A stretch of 59,640 nt of DNA from Cryobacterium sp. (GCA_019638935.1 JAHBSW010000011.1:1-59640), one strand, 5' to 3'. Positions 15,658 through 26,741 are shown, counted from the stretch's first letter. Translations and numbers: made by a program. Notes: generated by a model not told the origin, from the letters alone.

Positions 15658-15729
15658 CGGGTCGATCGGTAGTCGACTAGGCTAGTTGGCAATATTCACG
15701 GCGAGTTCGTCAGGGCTTCGGGAGGCATT

Positions 15730-16161
15730 GTGGGGAGGTCGTTTCTCGCGATCCCCGCGGCCGCACTCGGGATCATCCTGTCGCTGCTCTGGGCGATGAC
15801 GGGCCAACCGATCGAACCTGCCTCTGCGCATGCCGCAGCGTCGCTTCACGTCACAACGCAGTCGCTTCACGGAGCAGAAGCGCTTGGGCCTGCTGTCGAG
15901 AGCGCCAGTCCCTCAACAATTGACGAGACGAGCGCAGTGTCAGCACCCCCCGCCGTCTCAGCGGTGGTGGGATTGTGCGCTGCGGCGGTTGCGTGTTGTC
16001 TCATGGTCCTTCCGATGCTGCGATTCCTTTCGCGGCTTCTTCCCACCCTCCGCGAGGTTCCCGGTACGTCATGGCTCGCTCGCGCAATCGCGGCCGTGCC
16101 CGCACAGGTTGTCGCGAGCATCCGTCCCTCCCTCACTCTTCTCTCCATTAGTCGCACCTGA
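15730..16161 (+). CDS. DUF6153-like small membrane protein, 143 aa
   Basis: Two hydrophobic segments (FLAIPAAALGIILSLLW and SAVVGLCAAAVACCLMVLPML) separated by an exported-looking His/Ser-rich loop (HAAASLHVTTQSLHG). The C-terminus IRPSLTLLSISRT matches that of the protein at 26304-26741 (PSLVALSISRT), and both have the two-span plan of DUF6153. GTG at 15730 has GGAGG at 15721-15725. Function unknown; location and the upstream CsoR box suggest copper response. Confidence 0.6.
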   Translation: MGRSFLAIPAAALGIILSLLWAMTGQPIEPASAHAAASLHVTTQSLHGAEALGPAVESASPSTIDETSAVSAPPAVSAVVGLCAAAVACCLMVLPMLRFLSRLLPTLREVPGTSWLARAIAAVPAQVVASIRPSLTLLSISRT

Positions 16162-16281
16162 TTTCCGGCATGGCGTCGCTCAGACGCCCTCGTAGCCGCA
16201 ATGCCGCCCCGACGCGCTTACCGTGTCTTCGCGCGAGCGCATTCTTTGTGGCGTGCGTCCTGTGCCTGAACCTGGAGAAGA

Positions 16282-16881
16282 ATGAGAAACCTGATTGTTA
16301 GCGTTGCCATCACCACCGTGCTGGCCGTGGCTCTAACCGCATGCAGCAGTACCGATCCCCTTGCCGAGCGGTTCGGTGGCCACACGGAACCCGGATACGT
16401 TTCCCAAAGTGGGAGCATTTCCGAGTTCCCGCTTGGCAGTCGCGGAGAGCCGGTCACGTTCGTTGACTTGACGACGGATCTCGGCACCATGGTTTCCAGC
16501 GACGACTACATCGGCGAGGTGCTCGTCGTAAATTTTTGGTACGCCGCCTGCCCCCCTTGCCGCGTAGAGGCACCAGATCTCGCGAGACTATCCGCGCAGT
16601 TCGACGGCAAGGGCGCGAGCTTTCTCGGAATCAACATCTACGACGGGCCTGAAAGTTCGATGGCGTTTGCGCGAACCTTCGACATCCCCTACCCGTCCAT
16701 CATCGACAGAGACAGCGGTCTGGCGCGATTAGCATTTGCCGGTCACGCGCCACCGAGCGCGGTACCGACAACTCTCGTTGTGGACAAGCAGGGTCGCGTA
16801 GCCGCGCGATTTTTGGGGCTCATCGAGGCTCCGGCCGCCCTTGACACGATCATCCGCGAACTCATCGATGAGGAACTGTGA
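16282..16881 (+). CDS. TlpA/ResA-family thiol-disulfide lipoprotein
   Basis: An extracytoplasmic thioredoxin-like protein that reduces apocytochrome c or other Cys pairs. Signal peptide [21 protein letters not shown] carries lipobox LTAC. The active site is [13 protein letters not shown] (CPPC), and the cis-Pro region is [14 protein letters not shown]. 199 aa. GGAGAAG precedes the ATG. The stop overlaps the start of ccdA, its electron donor, by four bases, giving a classical ResA-CcdA-ResB-CcsB order. Confidence 0.9.
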   Translation: MRNLIVSVAITTVLAVALTACSSTDPLAERFGGHTEPGYVSQSGSISEFPLGSRGEPVTFVDLTTDLGTMVSSDDYIGEVLVVNFWYAACPPCRVEAPDLARLSAQFDGKGASFLGINIYDGPESSMAFARTFDIPYPSIIDRDSGLARLAFAGHAPPSAVPTTLVVDKQGRVAARFLGLIEAPAALDTIIRELIDEEL

Positions 16882-17621
16882 TGGGCGGCATCGACCAGAT
16901 CGTTCAATCAGGCAGCCTGCTGCTGGCGATTCCGCTGGCGGTGCTCGCTGGTGTGGTGTCGTTTGCCTCGCCGTGCGTGCTGCCGCTACTGCCGGGCTAC
17001 CTCGGCTACGTCGGAGGATTGTCAGACTCCAACGAAGCAGGTAGTCGACGTCGGTTACTAGTTGGCGTCGTGCTCTTCATCCTCGGCTTCAGCGCCGTAT
17101 TCGTGACCCTGGGGATGCTGTTCGGGATTCTTGGCCTACTCCTCATACCGTGGATGGACCTCATCACGCGTATCGCGGGTGGCATCGTGATCGTCATGGG
17201 GCTTGTCTTCGTCGGTCAGTTCTCGGTCATGCAGCGCACCATTCGGCCGCGCTGGAAAGCGGCCACGGGCCTCGCCGGCGCCCCATTCCTGGGCATCGTC
17301 TTCGGTCTCGGCTGGGCACCGTGTATCGGTCCTACCCTCGCGGCGGTACTCGCCCTCAGTCTCGACGGAGCCTCCGCGGGGCGCGGCGCGCTGCTCGGCG
17401 CCATGTACTGCCTCGGGCTAGGGCTGCCTTTCGTGCTGGCGGCATTGGGGTTGAACTGGGCCACGGGGTCAATCGCCTGGCTAAAGAAACACATCCGTGT
17501 CATCAATCTGGTGGGCGGCGGTCTGCTCATCGCGGTGGGCGTGGTCATGGTATCGGGCCTGTGGACCCAACTCATGTCAAGTCTGGGAGGGGTGATCGGC
17601 GGTTTTGTCCCGGCCATCTGA
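16878..17621 (+). CDS. ccdA: CcdA, thiol-reducing membrane transporter for cytochrome c maturation
   Basis: Passes electrons from cytoplasmic thioredoxin to the extracytoplasmic TlpA/ResA protein. Six spans; the two conserved Cys are in [19 protein letters not shown] and [14 protein letters not shown], the usual PC motifs. 247 aa, typical. Overlaps the TlpA gene by four bases, and the resB start lies inside its 3' end. Confidence 0.92.
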   Translation: MMGGIDQIVQSGSLLLAIPLAVLAGVVSFASPCVLPLLPGYLGYVGGLSDSNEAGSRRRLLVGVVLFILGFSAVFVTLGMLFGILGLLLIPWMDLITRIAGGIVIVMGLVFVGQFSVMQRTIRPRWKAATGLAGAPFLGIVFGLGWAPCIGPTLAAVLALSLDGASAGRGALLGAMYCLGLGLPFVLAALGLNWATGSIAWLKKHIRVINLVGGGLLIAVGVVMVSGLWTQLMSSLGGVIGGFVPAI

Positions 17622-19248
17622 CCACATCGAATCTGCTGTCCCGGCGGGCGGCGGTGTCTCGCAACCGACGCTGGGCCCTGTGGGCTATGCCCGCTTCTTC
17701 TGGAGACAGCTCACGAGCATGCGCACGGCGCTCATCCTCTTGCTGTTGCTCGCTATCGCCTCCGTGCCAGGTTCGATCCTGCCCCAGCGAACCGCGGATC
17801 CCAACGGCGTGATCCAGTACTTCGAGAGCAACCCTGAGCTGGCGCCCCTTCTTGATTCGGTGCAACTCTTCGACGTTTTCGGCTCGGTGTGGTTCGCGAG
17901 CGTGTACCTGCTTCTTTTCATCTCGCTCATTGGCTGCATCATCCCGCGCACGCGACACCACCTCACGGCATTGCGCACCCAGCCGCCCCGCACCCCAGCC
18001 AGACTCGAGCGCTTACCGGCGCACATGGCCGTCGAACTTGACGGCTCAGATGCCGCGACAGCGATTGCGTCCGCGCAGACCCAGTTGCGCAAGGCCGGTT
18101 TCCGCACGCGACTTGTCGAGGGGGAGAAACCGTCCGTAGCCGCGGAGCGAGGCTACCTCCGTGAAACCGGCAACCTCCTCTTTCACCTCGCCCTAGTCGG
18201 GGTTCTGATTTCTGCTGGCATTGTCGGCAGCCTTGCCTACACCGGGCAGAAGGTGATCATCGAGGGACACCGCTTCATCAATGTTTTGGCCGACTACTCG
18301 TCGTTCAACCCGGGTAGTGGGTTCGACGAAAGGATGCTGGAGCCTTTCATGATGGTGCTCGATAGTTTCGAGGTCGAGTATGAAAGCGAGAATCTGAACG
18401 CGTACGGGTTCCCCGTCGACTACACCGCATTCGTGTCTCTCGTCTCGCCCGACGGCACTGACGAGCAGAGAACGATTAAGGTCAACCAGCCGCTCCCTGT
18501 TCACGGATACGAGGTCTATCTCCTCGGCAATGGGTATGCCCCGAAGATCACGGTGCGCGACGGTGACGGGAATGTGGCGTTCTCCGACTACGTCGCGTTC
18601 CTGCCGCAAGACAATAATCTGACGAGTCTGGGTGTCATCAAGGTTCCAGATGCCGCCCCCGAGTCATTTGGCATGATCGGGTTCTTCTATCCCACAGCGG
18701 CCGAGCTGAGTACGGGCGCCCTCACGTCTGTCCACGCTGACTTGCAGAATCCGGTACTGACCCTGAACGTGTACACGGGCGACATGGGGCTAGACGACGG
18801 TGTGCCGCGGTCCGTGTACGAACTCAATATCGACGAGATGATGCAGGTGGCCGGCGGGGTTAGCGGTACCGCGGCGCTTGAGCTTCGGCCAGGGGAGAGC
18901 GCGACGCTTCCGGGCGATCTGGGGACCGTCACGTTCGAAAGCGCAGCGAGAACGGGCGAACCCTCCGGTTCCGAAAGTGTGCTTCGGTTCGCCACCTTCG
19001 ACATCACACACGACCCATCCGGCCCCTGGGTTCTACTTTTCAGCGTCGTCGCGTTGGCGGGGCTGATCTTGTCTCTCGTCGTTCCTCGTCGACGCTTCTG
19101 GGTCCGGGCCAGCGAGCAAGCCAACGGGCGGGTGCATCTTGAGTACGGCGGCCTCGCACGCGGCGAAGACCCTGGGCTGATGACCGCACTGAACGACTTC
19201 GCCGAGAACCACATTCGGCTGCTGACAATGAAGGAGACATCACCATGA
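17605..19248 (+). CDS. resB: ResB, system II cytochrome c biogenesis protein
   Basis: With CcsB/ResC it forms the heme-transporting cytochrome c synthase. Membrane spans near residues 35-60 ([19 protein letters not shown]), 90-110 and 190-215, then a large extracytoplasmic domain and a final span ([19 protein letters not shown]). 547 aa is normal. No ATG exists near the beginning; TTG at 17605, overlapping ccdA by 17 bases, is the likely start. The stop overlaps ccsB by four bases. Confidence 0.9.
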   Translation: MSRPSDHIESAVPAGGGVSQPTLGPVGYARFFWRQLTSMRTALILLLLLAIASVPGSILPQRTADPNGVIQYFESNPELAPLLDSVQLFDVFGSVWFASVYLLLFISLIGCIIPRTRHHLTALRTQPPRTPARLERLPAHMAVELDGSDAATAIASAQTQLRKAGFRTRLVEGEKPSVAAERGYLRETGNLLFHLALVGVLISAGIVGSLAYTGQKVIIEGHRFINVLADYSSFNPGSGFDERMLEPFMMVLDSFEVEYESENLNAYGFPVDYTAFVSLVSPDGTDEQRTIKVNQPLPVHGYEVYLLGNGYAPKITVRDGDGNVAFSDYVAFLPQDNNLTSLGVIKVPDAAPESFGMIGFFYPTAAELSTGALTSVHADLQNPVLTLNVYTGDMGLDDGVPRSVYELNIDEMMQVAGGVSGTAALELRPGESATLPGDLGTVTFESAARTGEPSGSESVLRFATFDITHDPSGPWVLLFSVVALAGLILSLVVPRRRFWVRASEQANGRVHLEYGGLARGEDPGLMTALNDFAENHIRLLTMKETSP

Positions 19249-20201
19249 TCGAACTTGACGGCTACTCCCTCGTAGCCATCTACTCGGCGATGGCCATTTA
19301 CATGATCGCTTTCGTCCTCTTCGCGGTGGACATGGCGCAACGCTCATCGCGCAAGGCGCCGCCTCGGCCCGAGGAGACCCCAGGGCAAGGCGCGCAGTTT
19401 CGTGGTGCGGTGACGGTGTTGCAGCAGAAGTCACCTCCCGCCGAGGCGCCCACCGTAGCAATGCGTATCGGACAGGCAGCATTCGCGCTCGTGGTGCTGG
19501 GCTGGTTGCTTCACGTGGGAGGTGTCGTTCTTCGCACGCTCGCGCAGGGTTTCGTACCGTGGGCATCCATGTTCGAGTTCTCGCTTACCTCCTCCGCAAT
19601 TTCGGTCGGTGTGTTCATCGTGATCCAAAGGTGGTTGGACGTGAAGTTCCTCGGGGTTTACCTCGTCGGATTCACGTTGCTTTCGCTCGGGGTCGGCACG
19701 GTGAACTTCTATGTACCGGTCAAGCCTCTGCCGCCGGCGCTTGACTCGTACTGGCTCGTCATCCATGTCTTCGTGGCGTCGCTTGCCACAGCGTTCTTCA
19801 CCTTGGGAGCGGGCCTCGCAATCGGTCAGCTGGTTCAGTCTGCACGAGAAGCGGGAAAGCGATCTTTTTCATGGTTCACGTCGTTGCCAGACTCGACACG
19901 ACTCGAAACCATGAGTTACATGCTGAATGTGATCGGTTTCGTCTTTTGGAGCTTCACTCTCATCGCGGGAGCTATCTGGGCGGAACGGTCATGGGGTCGG
20001 TACTGGGGGTGGGACAACAAAGAAGTGTGGACGTTCATCGTCTGGGTCGTGTACGCCGGGTATGTTCACGCGCGCGCGACTCGCGGCTGGCGAGGCACAA
20101 GGTCGTCCTGGCTGGCCCTCGTCGGCTTCGCCACGGTCATCTTTAACTACACCGCAGTGAACCTCTTTCTACCCGGGCTTCACGCATATTCGGGCATTTA
20201 G
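19245..20201 (+). CDS. ccsB: CcsB/ResC (CcsA-family) cytochrome c heme-lyase subunit
   Basis: Carries the heme-binding tryptophan-rich motif of the family: WGRYWGWDNKEVW (WWD domain), preceded by an HVFVASLATAFF segment with a conserved heme-ligand His region. Eight spans are visible in 318 aa. ATG at 19245 overlaps resB. The gene ends the four-gene maturation operon. No CxxCH cytochrome gene occurs nearby. Confidence 0.92.
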   Translation: MIELDGYSLVAIYSAMAIYMIAFVLFAVDMAQRSSRKAPPRPEETPGQGAQFRGAVTVLQQKSPPAEAPTVAMRIGQAAFALVVLGWLLHVGGVVLRTLAQGFVPWASMFEFSLTSSAISVGVFIVIQRWLDVKFLGVYLVGFTLLSLGVGTVNFYVPVKPLPPALDSYWLVIHVFVASLATAFFTLGAGLAIGQLVQSAREAGKRSFSWFTSLPDSTRLETMSYMLNVIGFVFWSFTLIAGAIWAERSWGRYWGWDNKEVWTFIVWVVYAGYVHARATRGWRGTRSSWLALVGFATVIFNYTAVNLFLPGLHAYSGI

Positions 20202-20209
20202 TCGTAGCG

Positions 20210-20229
20210 TCGACACAACCGCGTGTCGA
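20210..20229 (+). terminator. Small hairpin between ccsB and xfp
   Basis: TCGACAC (20210-20216) pairs with GTGTCGA (20223-20229) around a six-base loop. No T run follows, so it could be a weak terminator or a regulatory dyad before xfp. Confidence 0.3.
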
Positions 20230-20258
20230 TAGCGTTCATCACACGAAAGGACACACAC

Positions 20259-22670
20259 ATGAGCACGTCAACCCCCTGGCGCCGTGGCACCGGAAACGCT
20301 CCGGACGGTGCAGCGCTTGAACAGCTCGACGCGTGGTTTCGCGCCGCCAACTATCTGAGCGTCGGCCAGATCTACCTGCTGGCCAATCCACTACTTCGCA
20401 GCCCACTTTCCGCAGAACATGTCAAGAAGCGACTGCTTGGCCACTGGGGCACGACGCCCGGCCTGAATTTCATCTACGCGCACCTCAACAGGGCGATCAA
20501 GCAGCGCGACCTCAACTCCATCTACATCACGGGTCCCGGCCACGGTGGCCCCGGGGTGGTCGCCAACACGTACATCGAGGGCACTTACTCCGAGCTGTAT
20601 CCTGACATCGGCCTCTCCGAAGCCGGCATGGAGGCACTCTTTCGGCAGTTCTCGTTCCCCGGTGGGATACCCAGCCATGCTTCGGCCGAGATTCCCGGGT
20701 CGATCAACGAGGGTGGCGAGCTCGGCTATTCCCTCGTGCACGCCTATGGAGCAGCCTTCGACAACCCCGACCTGTTGGTCGCGTGCGTCATCGGCGATGG
20801 AGAAGCTGAGACCGGTCCGCTCGCGACGGCATGGCACGGAAACAAGTTTCTCAACCCGGCGCACGATGGTGTGGTCTTGCCGATCCTGCACCTCAACGGG
20901 TACAAGATCGCCAACCCCACTGTTCTGGCACGAATCCCCGAAGAGGAGTTGACCGCACTCCTGCGCGGTTACGGGCATGAACCGTTCGTCGTCTCCGTCG
21001 GGTTCGACAATGAGACGCCAGAGCAGTTCCACACCCGATTCGCCGTGGTGCTCGACACCGTCCTAGACCGCATAGCGGACATCAAGGCCGACGCAGCCGC
21101 CGGGAATCTGAAGGGTCGGCCCGCTTGGCCCGCGCTTGTGCTACGCAGCCCGAAGGGCTGGACCGGGCCTGACATTGTTGATGGGCTCCAGGTACAGAAC
21201 TCATGGCGCTCTCACCAGGTGCCGCTTTCTGAGATCCATGAGAATGAGAGCCATCTGCAGATGCTGCAGGATTGGCTGCTCTCCTACGGCCCGCACGAGT
21301 TGTTTGATGAATCGGGTAGACCGAACTCCGTCGTGACCGCGCTGGCACCCCAGGCCGACAAGCGGATGAGCGCCAACCCCGTCGCCAACGGGGGGCTGCT
21401 GCGCAAGCCCCTGCAGCTGGGCGACTTCCGCGACTATGCCCACGTCGTCGACCCCACCAAGCGAGGCGGCACAACGGCCGAAGCCACACGTGAACTCGGC
21501 CGATGGCTGGCCGAGGTGATAAAGCTGAACCCAGACAACTTCCGAATCTTCGGACCCGACGAGACCGCATCCAATCGCCTGGCGCCGCCTGTTTTCGAGG
21601 TCACCGACAAACAGTGGAACGCAGAATTCCTGCCCGCTGATACCAACCTCGCTCCCACGGGGCGAGTCGTCGAGATGCTCAGTGAGCATCAGTGCCAGGG
21701 CTGGCTCGAAGGGTACACACTGACCGGGCGTCATGGGCTGTTCAATACCTACGAAGCGTTCACTCACATCGTTGACTCGATGTTCAACCAGCATGCGAAG
21801 TGGCTCGATTCGGCGAACGATGTGCCGTGGCGCGCTAAGGTCCCCAGCTTCAACTATCTGCTGTCCAGTCACGTCTGGAGACAGGATCACAACGGGTTCA
21901 GCCATCAAGACCCGGGCTTCATCGACATCGCCTTGAACAAGAGCCCCGACGTCGTGCGGGTGTACCTTCCGTTTGATGCCAACACGCTGCTGTCTACCTA
22001 CGACCACTGCCTGAACTCTGTCGGATACGTCAACGTCGTCGTCGCCGGAAAACAACCCGCGCCGCAATGGCTCACGATGGAGGAGGCGGTTGAGCACTGC
22101 ACGCAGGGTTTGGGTATCTTGCCGTGGGCTGGAACCGAGGATGAAGGCATGGCGCCCGACGTGGTACTGGCTGCCGCCGGTGACGTACCCACGCTAGAGA
22201 CCTTGGCTGCCGCGTCGATCCTTCGCGACCGCATCCCCGAGTTGTCGGTTCGCGTGGTGAACGTCGTCGACCTCACACGGCTGCAGTCCGAAGAGCACCA
22301 CCCGCACGGGCTTTCGGATGAGCGCTTTGACGCGATCTTCACGCGCGACAAGCCTGTTGTTTTCGCCTATCACGGGTACCCGTGGCTCATCCACCGGCTC
22401 ACCTACAAGCGGGCTGGTCACCAGAATCTGCACGTGCACGGCTACACGGAGAAGGGCACCACTACAACACCGTTCGACATGGTGATGCTGAATGACCTTG
22501 ATCGGTATCGGTTGGCCATCGACGCGATTGACTACGCCGGGCTTGCAGAGACGCACGCCGAGCTCCGCCAAGAACTCGTGACGGCGCGCAAGCGGGCGCG
22601 AGACTACACGCGCGCACACGGGGTCGACATCCCCGAGGTCGTGGATTGGAGCTGGGCCTCGCGCGGATAA
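20259..22670 (+). CDS. xfp: Xylulose-5-phosphate/fructose-6-phosphate phosphoketolase
   Basis: A thiamine-diphosphate enzyme that splits xylulose-5-P (or fructose-6-P) with phosphate to acetyl-phosphate and glyceraldehyde-3-P (or erythrose-4-P). ATG at 20259 has AAAGGA seven bases upstream; 803 aa matches the family. Landmarks: [49 protein letters not shown], and the ThDP-binding [15 protein letters not shown]. The C-terminal part has [18 protein letters not shown]. Placed between cytochrome maturation genes and csoR inside a metal island, an unusual home for it. See the GAPDH at 30788. Confidence 0.95.
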   Translation: MSTSTPWRRGTGNAPDGAALEQLDAWFRAANYLSVGQIYLLANPLLRSPLSAEHVKKRLLGHWGTTPGLNFIYAHLNRAIKQRDLNSIYITGPGHGGPGVVANTYIEGTYSELYPDIGLSEAGMEALFRQFSFPGGIPSHASAEIPGSINEGGELGYSLVHAYGAAFDNPDLLVACVIGDGEAETGPLATAWHGNKFLNPAHDGVVLPILHLNGYKIANPTVLARIPEEELTALLRGYGHEPFVVSVGFDNETPEQFHTRFAVVLDTVLDRIADIKADAAAGNLKGRPAWPALVLRSPKGWTGPDIVDGLQVQNSWRSHQVPLSEIHENESHLQMLQDWLLSYGPHELFDESGRPNSVVTALAPQADKRMSANPVANGGLLRKPLQLGDFRDYAHVVDPTKRGGTTAEATRELGRWLAEVIKLNPDNFRIFGPDETASNRLAPPVFEVTDKQWNAEFLPADTNLAPTGRVVEMLSEHQCQGWLEGYTLTGRHGLFNTYEAFTHIVDSMFNQHAKWLDSANDVPWRAKVPSFNYLLSSHVWRQDHNGFSHQDPGFIDIALNKSPDVVRVYLPFDANTLLSTYDHCLNSVGYVNVVVAGKQPAPQWLTMEEAVEHCTQGLGILPWAGTEDEGMAPDVVLAAAGDVPTLETLAAASILRDRIPELSVRVVNVVDLTRLQSEEHHPHGLSDERFDAIFTRDKPVVFAYHGYPWLIHRLTYKRAGHQNLHVHGYTEKGTTTTPFDMVMLNDLDRYRLAIDAIDYAGLAETHAELRQELVTARKRARDYTRAHGVDIPEVVDWSWASRG

Positions 22671-22714
22671 TACCTGCGGGAGTGCTTTAGTCGCGTTCGC
22701 TGGCGCCATACTTA

Positions 22715-22733
22715 ATACCCCTAGGGGGTGTAT
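22715..22733. promoter_or_regulatory. CsoR-type operator 2, upstream of csoR
   Basis: ATACCC-CTAGG-GGGTGTAT, the same box as 15641 and 28419 but with one extra G in the right arm. It lies 28 bases before the csoR start codon, suggesting autoregulation of csoR-copZ-copA. Confidence 0.8.
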
Positions 22734-22760
22734 TGTGGAGTCGATGAAGGGCTTCAACTC

Positions 22761-23042
22761 ATGAACGGTTACGTGGACAACAAGGACGCGCTGGGCGTAC
22801 GCCTGCGCCGCATCGAGGGTCAGGTGCGGGGCATCGCGCGCATGATCGACGAAGACACCTACTGCATCGATGTGCTGACCCAGGTTTCCGCGGCGACGAA
22901 GGCGCTGGAGTCGGTAGCTCTGTCTCTCCTCGACGATCACCTCAGTCACTGTGTTGCTGAGGCAACCGCGCAGGGTGGGTCGGTGGCCGACGAGAAAATC
23001 CGCGAAGCGAGCGCTGCTATTGCGCGGCTCGTGCGTTCATGA
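22761..23042 (+). CDS. csoR: CsoR copper-sensing repressor
   Basis: A four-helix tetrameric repressor that leaves DNA on binding Cu(I). Counting from ATG 22761, C35, H60 and C64 (DTYCIDVL, DDHLSHC) keep the spacing of the known C-H-C ligands. Conserved RLRRIEGQVRGIARMI and VSAATKALESVAL are visible. 93 aa. An upstream GTG at 22728 lies inside the operator and is not chosen. First gene of csoR-copZ-copA. Confidence 0.93.
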   Translation: MNGYVDNKDALGVRLRRIEGQVRGIARMIDEDTYCIDVLTQVSAATKALESVALSLLDDHLSHCVAEATAQGGSVADEKIREASAAIARLVRS

Positions 23043-23074
23043 GCTCCGCTGAGAAACTACAAAAGGAAAAGACA

Positions 23075-23413
23075 ATGACTAATCCCGATATCCGCGACCT
23101 CGGTCTCGCTGACGCAAACCCCGGCTGCAGCTGCTGCGCACCCGGTAACGCCTCTGTGCAAGCAGAAACCAGCCTCGTGTCGGCGACAGAGACGGTCGAG
23201 GCAGACTTCTTCGTCGACGGCATGACCTGCTCCCACTGCGTCAGTAGCGTCACTGAAGAACTGAACGAGATCGAGGGAGTGTCGAACGTTCGCGTCGATC
23301 TCGATGCAGGGGGCACCTCACGCGTGACGGTCGCGAGTGCCTCTCAGTTGGACACGGATCAGGTTCGGCGAGCAATCGAGGAGGCTGGGTACGCGCTCGC
23401 CGCATCCTCATGA
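23075..23413 (+). CDS. copZ: CopZ-like copper chaperone with Cys-rich N-terminus
   Basis: Carries one HMA domain with the Cu(I) site GMTCSHC ([20 protein letters not shown]) and the usual IEEAGYALA end. The extra N-terminal 40 residues contain GCSCCAPG, a possible additional metal site not found in minimal CopZ. ATG at 23075 has AAAAGGAAAA upstream. Delivers Cu(I) to CopA; its TGA overlaps copA's ATG. Confidence 0.88.
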   Translation: MTNPDIRDLGLADANPGCSCCAPGNASVQAETSLVSATETVEADFFVDGMTCSHCVSSVTEELNEIEGVSNVRVDLDAGGTSRVTVASASQLDTDQVRRAIEEAGYALAASS

Positions 23414-25677
23414 GTCTTCAGGATGTTCAGCTCGACATCTCCGGGATGACCTGCGCATCCTGTGCCAACCGCATTGAGCGAAAGCTGAACAAGCTGCCGG
23501 GTGTTGAGGCGACGGTCAACTTCGCCACAGAGAAGGCGCGCGTGCGCTCAGAAAACATCGCTCCCCAAGAGTTGATCGCAGCAGTCGAAGCCGCGGGCTT
23601 CAGCGCAGCGCTACCCGCACCGCCCGCGGCAACTCGGAGCAACGATGCGGTAGCTGAGCCCGACGCCGAGCTGACGAATTTACGAAACCGGCTCGTGATC
23701 ACGGCGGCACTGAGCCTGCCCATCGCGGTGCTGTCGATGATTCCCGCCCTCCAGTTCACCAACTGGCAATGGCTCGTGCTCACCCTCGCGGCACCCGTAG
23801 CGGTGTGGGGAGCATGGCCATTCCACCGCGCTGCCGCAATCAACGCGCGTCACGGTTCGACGACCATGGACACCCTCATCAGCATCGGCGTGCTTGCCGC
23901 ATTCGGCTGGTCACTGTACGCCTTGTTCTTCGGCGAAGCAGGCATGCCGGGCATGCGCATGTCCATGACACTGTTCGGAACTCCCGAGGCGGGCGCGCAC
24001 GAGCTCTACCTCGAGGTCGCTGCGCTCGTCACGGTGTTCATACTCGCCGGCCGTTACATGGAAGTTCGTGCAAAGCGACAGTCTGGCGCAGCCCTCCGAG
24101 CACTGCTCGAGCTGGGAGCCAAAGACGCCGCAGTGCTTCGTGACGGTGCCGAAGTGCGCATCCCCGTCGAACAGCTCGTCGTCGGTGACTCTGTTGTCGT
24201 ACGTCCTGGGGAGAAGATCCCGTCGGACGGTGTTGTCGTCGAGGGCGCTTCCGCGGTGGACGAGAGCATGCTGACAGGCGAATCGGTGCCGGTCGAGGTC
24301 GGACCCGGAAGCCGGGTGGTCGGTGCGACCATCAATGCCGGGGGGCGCCTGGTCGTCGAGATTACCCGCACGGGCAGTGACACAGAACTCTCGCGCCTGG
24401 GCCAACTCGTTGAAGAGGCGCAAAGCGGTAAGGCGCCCGTGCAGCGACTGGCCGACCGCGTTTCAGCCGTTTTCGTTCCGGTTGTCATCCTCTTGGCCGT
24501 GCTTGCGTTCGCGGTGTGGGCCATCAGCGGTGCGCCGATCGAGGTCGCTTTTACCGCGGCCGTCACCACCCTGATCATCGCCTGCCCCTGCGCGTTGGGG
24601 CTCGCGACCCCGACTGCGCTTCTTGTCGGTACGGGGCGCGGCTCGCAGTTGGGAATCCTGATTCGCGGCCCGCAGGTGCTGGAGCAAACCCGCAAGATCG
24701 ACACCATTGTTCTCGACAAGACGGGCACGGTGACGAGCGGAGCGATGACGGTCAGCGGGGTTCACTCTGTTGACGGCACCACCGAGGCTGAACTGCTTCG
24801 CCTCGCCGCTGCCGTGGAGCACGGGTCCGAGCATCCCATCGCCCGCGCCATCGTGGCCGCCGTCGACTCCCCGCAACCGGCTGAAGCGTTCACCGCCCAC
24901 GCGGGTCTCGGGGTTCAAGCGATCGTCGACGGCAGCCTAGTGGTTGCGGGTCGGCTCGCGTGGTTGCGCGAGCATTGGTCGCTGCACGTGCCTGACGAAC
25001 TCGCACAATTTGTTCACGAGGACGAATCGCGAGGGTCAACGGTCATCGCTGTCGCCTCGGATGGGCAGGTTCGCGGCGCGATCAGCGTCGCCGACACGGT
25101 GAAGCCGACGAGCGCGGAGGCGGTGAACCGGCTGAAGCGACTAGGGCTCAACCCGGTGCTGCTGACCGGTGACAATGAGGGCGCCGCTCAGTCCGTGGCA
25201 GCTGCGGTGGGCATCGGTGACGTGCGCGCTGGCGTCACCCCGGCCGGCAAGCTCGACGTCATCCGCGACTTGCAGGCACAAGGCAAGGTAGTCGCCATGG
25301 TCGGCGATGGGGTCAACGATTCCGCGGCGCTCGCCGCCGCAGACCTGGGCATTGCCATGGGCACGGGAACCGACGCCGCGATCACCGCCAGCGATCTGAC
25401 AATCGTCAGTGGTGATCTGATTCTTGTGCCGGATGCCATCCGCCTGGCCCGGCGCACTCTGGGCACCATCAAGGGAAACCTGTTTTGGGCCTTCGCCTAC
25501 AACACGGCAGCGATCCCGGTGGCGATGCTCGCACTGCTCAACCCGGTGCTGGCTGCTGCCGCGATGGCATTCTCGTCGGTGTTCGTCGTCAGCAACAGCC
25601 TGCGGCTGAAGCGATTTAGGGCCCTGCCGGCGGTCATCACGCAGGATGTCACCACACCCAGCGCGGTGCTGAGGTAG
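23410..25677 (+). CDS. copA: CopA copper(I)-exporting P1B-1 ATPase
   Basis: Exports cytosolic Cu(I). Domain order: HMA domain with GMTCASC (residues 12-18), eight spans, actuator TGES ([11 protein letters not shown]), membrane site CPC ([16 protein letters not shown]), phosphorylation DKTGTVT, HP (GSEHPIARA), [10 protein letters not shown]. The last spans contain YNTAAIPVA and [14 protein letters not shown], the YN and MxxSS features of Cu(I) pumps. 755 aa, normal for one HMA. The gene follows copZ with a four-base overlap and is under operator 2. Confidence 0.95.
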   Translation: MSLQDVQLDISGMTCASCANRIERKLNKLPGVEATVNFATEKARVRSENIAPQELIAAVEAAGFSAALPAPPAATRSNDAVAEPDAELTNLRNRLVITAALSLPIAVLSMIPALQFTNWQWLVLTLAAPVAVWGAWPFHRAAAINARHGSTTMDTLISIGVLAAFGWSLYALFFGEAGMPGMRMSMTLFGTPEAGAHELYLEVAALVTVFILAGRYMEVRAKRQSGAALRALLELGAKDAAVLRDGAEVRIPVEQLVVGDSVVVRPGEKIPSDGVVVEGASAVDESMLTGESVPVEVGPGSRVVGATINAGGRLVVEITRTGSDTELSRLGQLVEEAQSGKAPVQRLADRVSAVFVPVVILLAVLAFAVWAISGAPIEVAFTAAVTTLIIACPCALGLATPTALLVGTGRGSQLGILIRGPQVLEQTRKIDTIVLDKTGTVTSGAMTVSGVHSVDGTTEAELLRLAAAVEHGSEHPIARAIVAAVDSPQPAEAFTAHAGLGVQAIVDGSLVVAGRLAWLREHWSLHVPDELAQFVHEDESRGSTVIAVASDGQVRGAISVADTVKPTSAEAVNRLKRLGLNPVLLTGDNEGAAQSVAAAVGIGDVRAGVTPAGKLDVIRDLQAQGKVVAMVGDGVNDSAALAAADLGIAMGTGTDAAITASDLTIVSGDLILVPDAIRLARRTLGTIKGNLFWAFAYNTAAIPVAMLALLNPVLAAAAMAFSSVFVVSNSLRLKRFRALPAVITQDVTTPSAVLR

Positions 25678-25680
25678 TAC

Positions 25681-26304
25681 ATGGACAACTCGGTCGCACT
25701 GGTCCAGGCCTACCTTCGAGTCAACGGGTACTTCACGGTCGCGGAGTACCCGGTGCTCGAAGTGTCGTCCCAACGCGTGCGCACCGTGACTGACCTTGAC
25801 ATCCTCGCGATTCGCCTGGCCACAGAACCCGGTGACGACCGCGCGGATCCAGACCCCGCGCTAGGAGTGACTCCTGGCACTGCAGACATGATCGTCGGGG
25901 AGGTGAAAGAGGGCGCTCCGAAGCTCAACCGTGCGATGAAAAACCCCGAAGTGCTCATGGCCGCTTTCACACGTTTTGGGTGCTGTTCCGTCGATGATGC
26001 GGCCGAGTTGGTTGACGAACTATTGCGAAGGGGTCGCGCAATTGCTCCCGCAGGCCACGTCATCCGCACCGTCGAATTCGGAAATCCCGGCCGCAATTCG
26101 TGGTCGAAGCGCCGGCACGTGGTGCCGCTTGATCATGTGGCTGCCTACCTGCAGCAGCACCTCCGATCGCACTGGAGCGTTGTCGGTCGCGCTCAAGTCA
26201 AGGATGATGTGCTCGGCCTCCTGTTACTGCTGGAAAAATCGCGCCGCGCAAGGCAGAATCGAGAATCCGGGGTTAGTGACCCCCTCGGAGCGAGGTCGCG
26301 CTGA
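25681..26304 (+). CDS. Hypothetical protein with nuclease-like (PD-(D/E)xK) pattern, 207 aa
   Basis: Not a recognised family. Begins three bases after copA's stop, and its TGA overlaps the next ATG, so it belongs to the copper operon. The segment VRTVTDLDILAIRLATEP followed later by DMIVGEVKEG resembles the D...ExK core of restriction-like nucleases (strand with Asp, then hydrophobic strand ending GEVK). The rest is charged and soluble. The fold is an inference from this short pattern; function in copper response is unknown. Confidence 0.55.
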   Translation: MDNSVALVQAYLRVNGYFTVAEYPVLEVSSQRVRTVTDLDILAIRLATEPGDDRADPDPALGVTPGTADMIVGEVKEGAPKLNRAMKNPEVLMAAFTRFGCCSVDDAAELVDELLRRGRAIAPAGHVIRTVEFGNPGRNSWSKRRHVVPLDHVAAYLQQHLRSHWSVVGRAQVKDDVLGLLLLLEKSRRARQNRESGVSDPLGARSR

Positions 26305-26741
26305 TGCGTGGGATCCGGTTGGACATGGCCGCCTCCGAGTCGTTCATTCGACTCGTTGCGGCCCTCTCCATCACGGTTGCCGTGATCGTCGGCCTCTTGG
26401 CGATGCACAGCATGAACACGACACAGCACGCTCACGACTCGAGCCATAGCGTCGTGGCGGATGCTCATGCGGCGGTTTCGTCTCCGGATGTCGAAGGCAT
26501 CAGTGTTGCGACAGCGGATGCATGTAATTGTGTGCCGCACGACACCCAGCCGATGCACTCACCGCTCATGCAGGCCTGCGTACTCGCACTTCTGGTCACG
26601 CTTCTGATTCTTCTGCCCAATGCGCTTTCACGAATTGCCGCCCATTCCTTCGCGAGACGTGTCAGCAAGTTCGTGCGCTTTGTGATTCTGTCATTGCCGC
26701 GCGCACCATCGCTCGTAGCCCTTTCCATTAGTCGAACGTGA
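26304..26741 (+). CDS. DUF6153-family membrane protein, 145 aa
   Basis: Two spans (SFIRLVAALSITVAVIVGLL, then MQACVLALLVTLLILLP) flank a His/Asp-rich exported loop with MNTTQHAHDSSHS, plus ACNCVPHDTQPMH, which holds possible metal ligands. C-terminus PSLVALSISRT is shared with the 15730 protein. Overlaps the preceding gene by one base. Family call from plan and C-terminal motif. Confidence 0.7.
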   Translation: MRGIRLDMAASESFIRLVAALSITVAVIVGLLAMHSMNTTQHAHDSSHSVVADAHAAVSSPDVEGISVATADACNCVPHDTQPMHSPLMQACVLALLVTLLILLPNALSRIAAHSFARRVSKFVRFVILSLPRAPSLVALSISRT

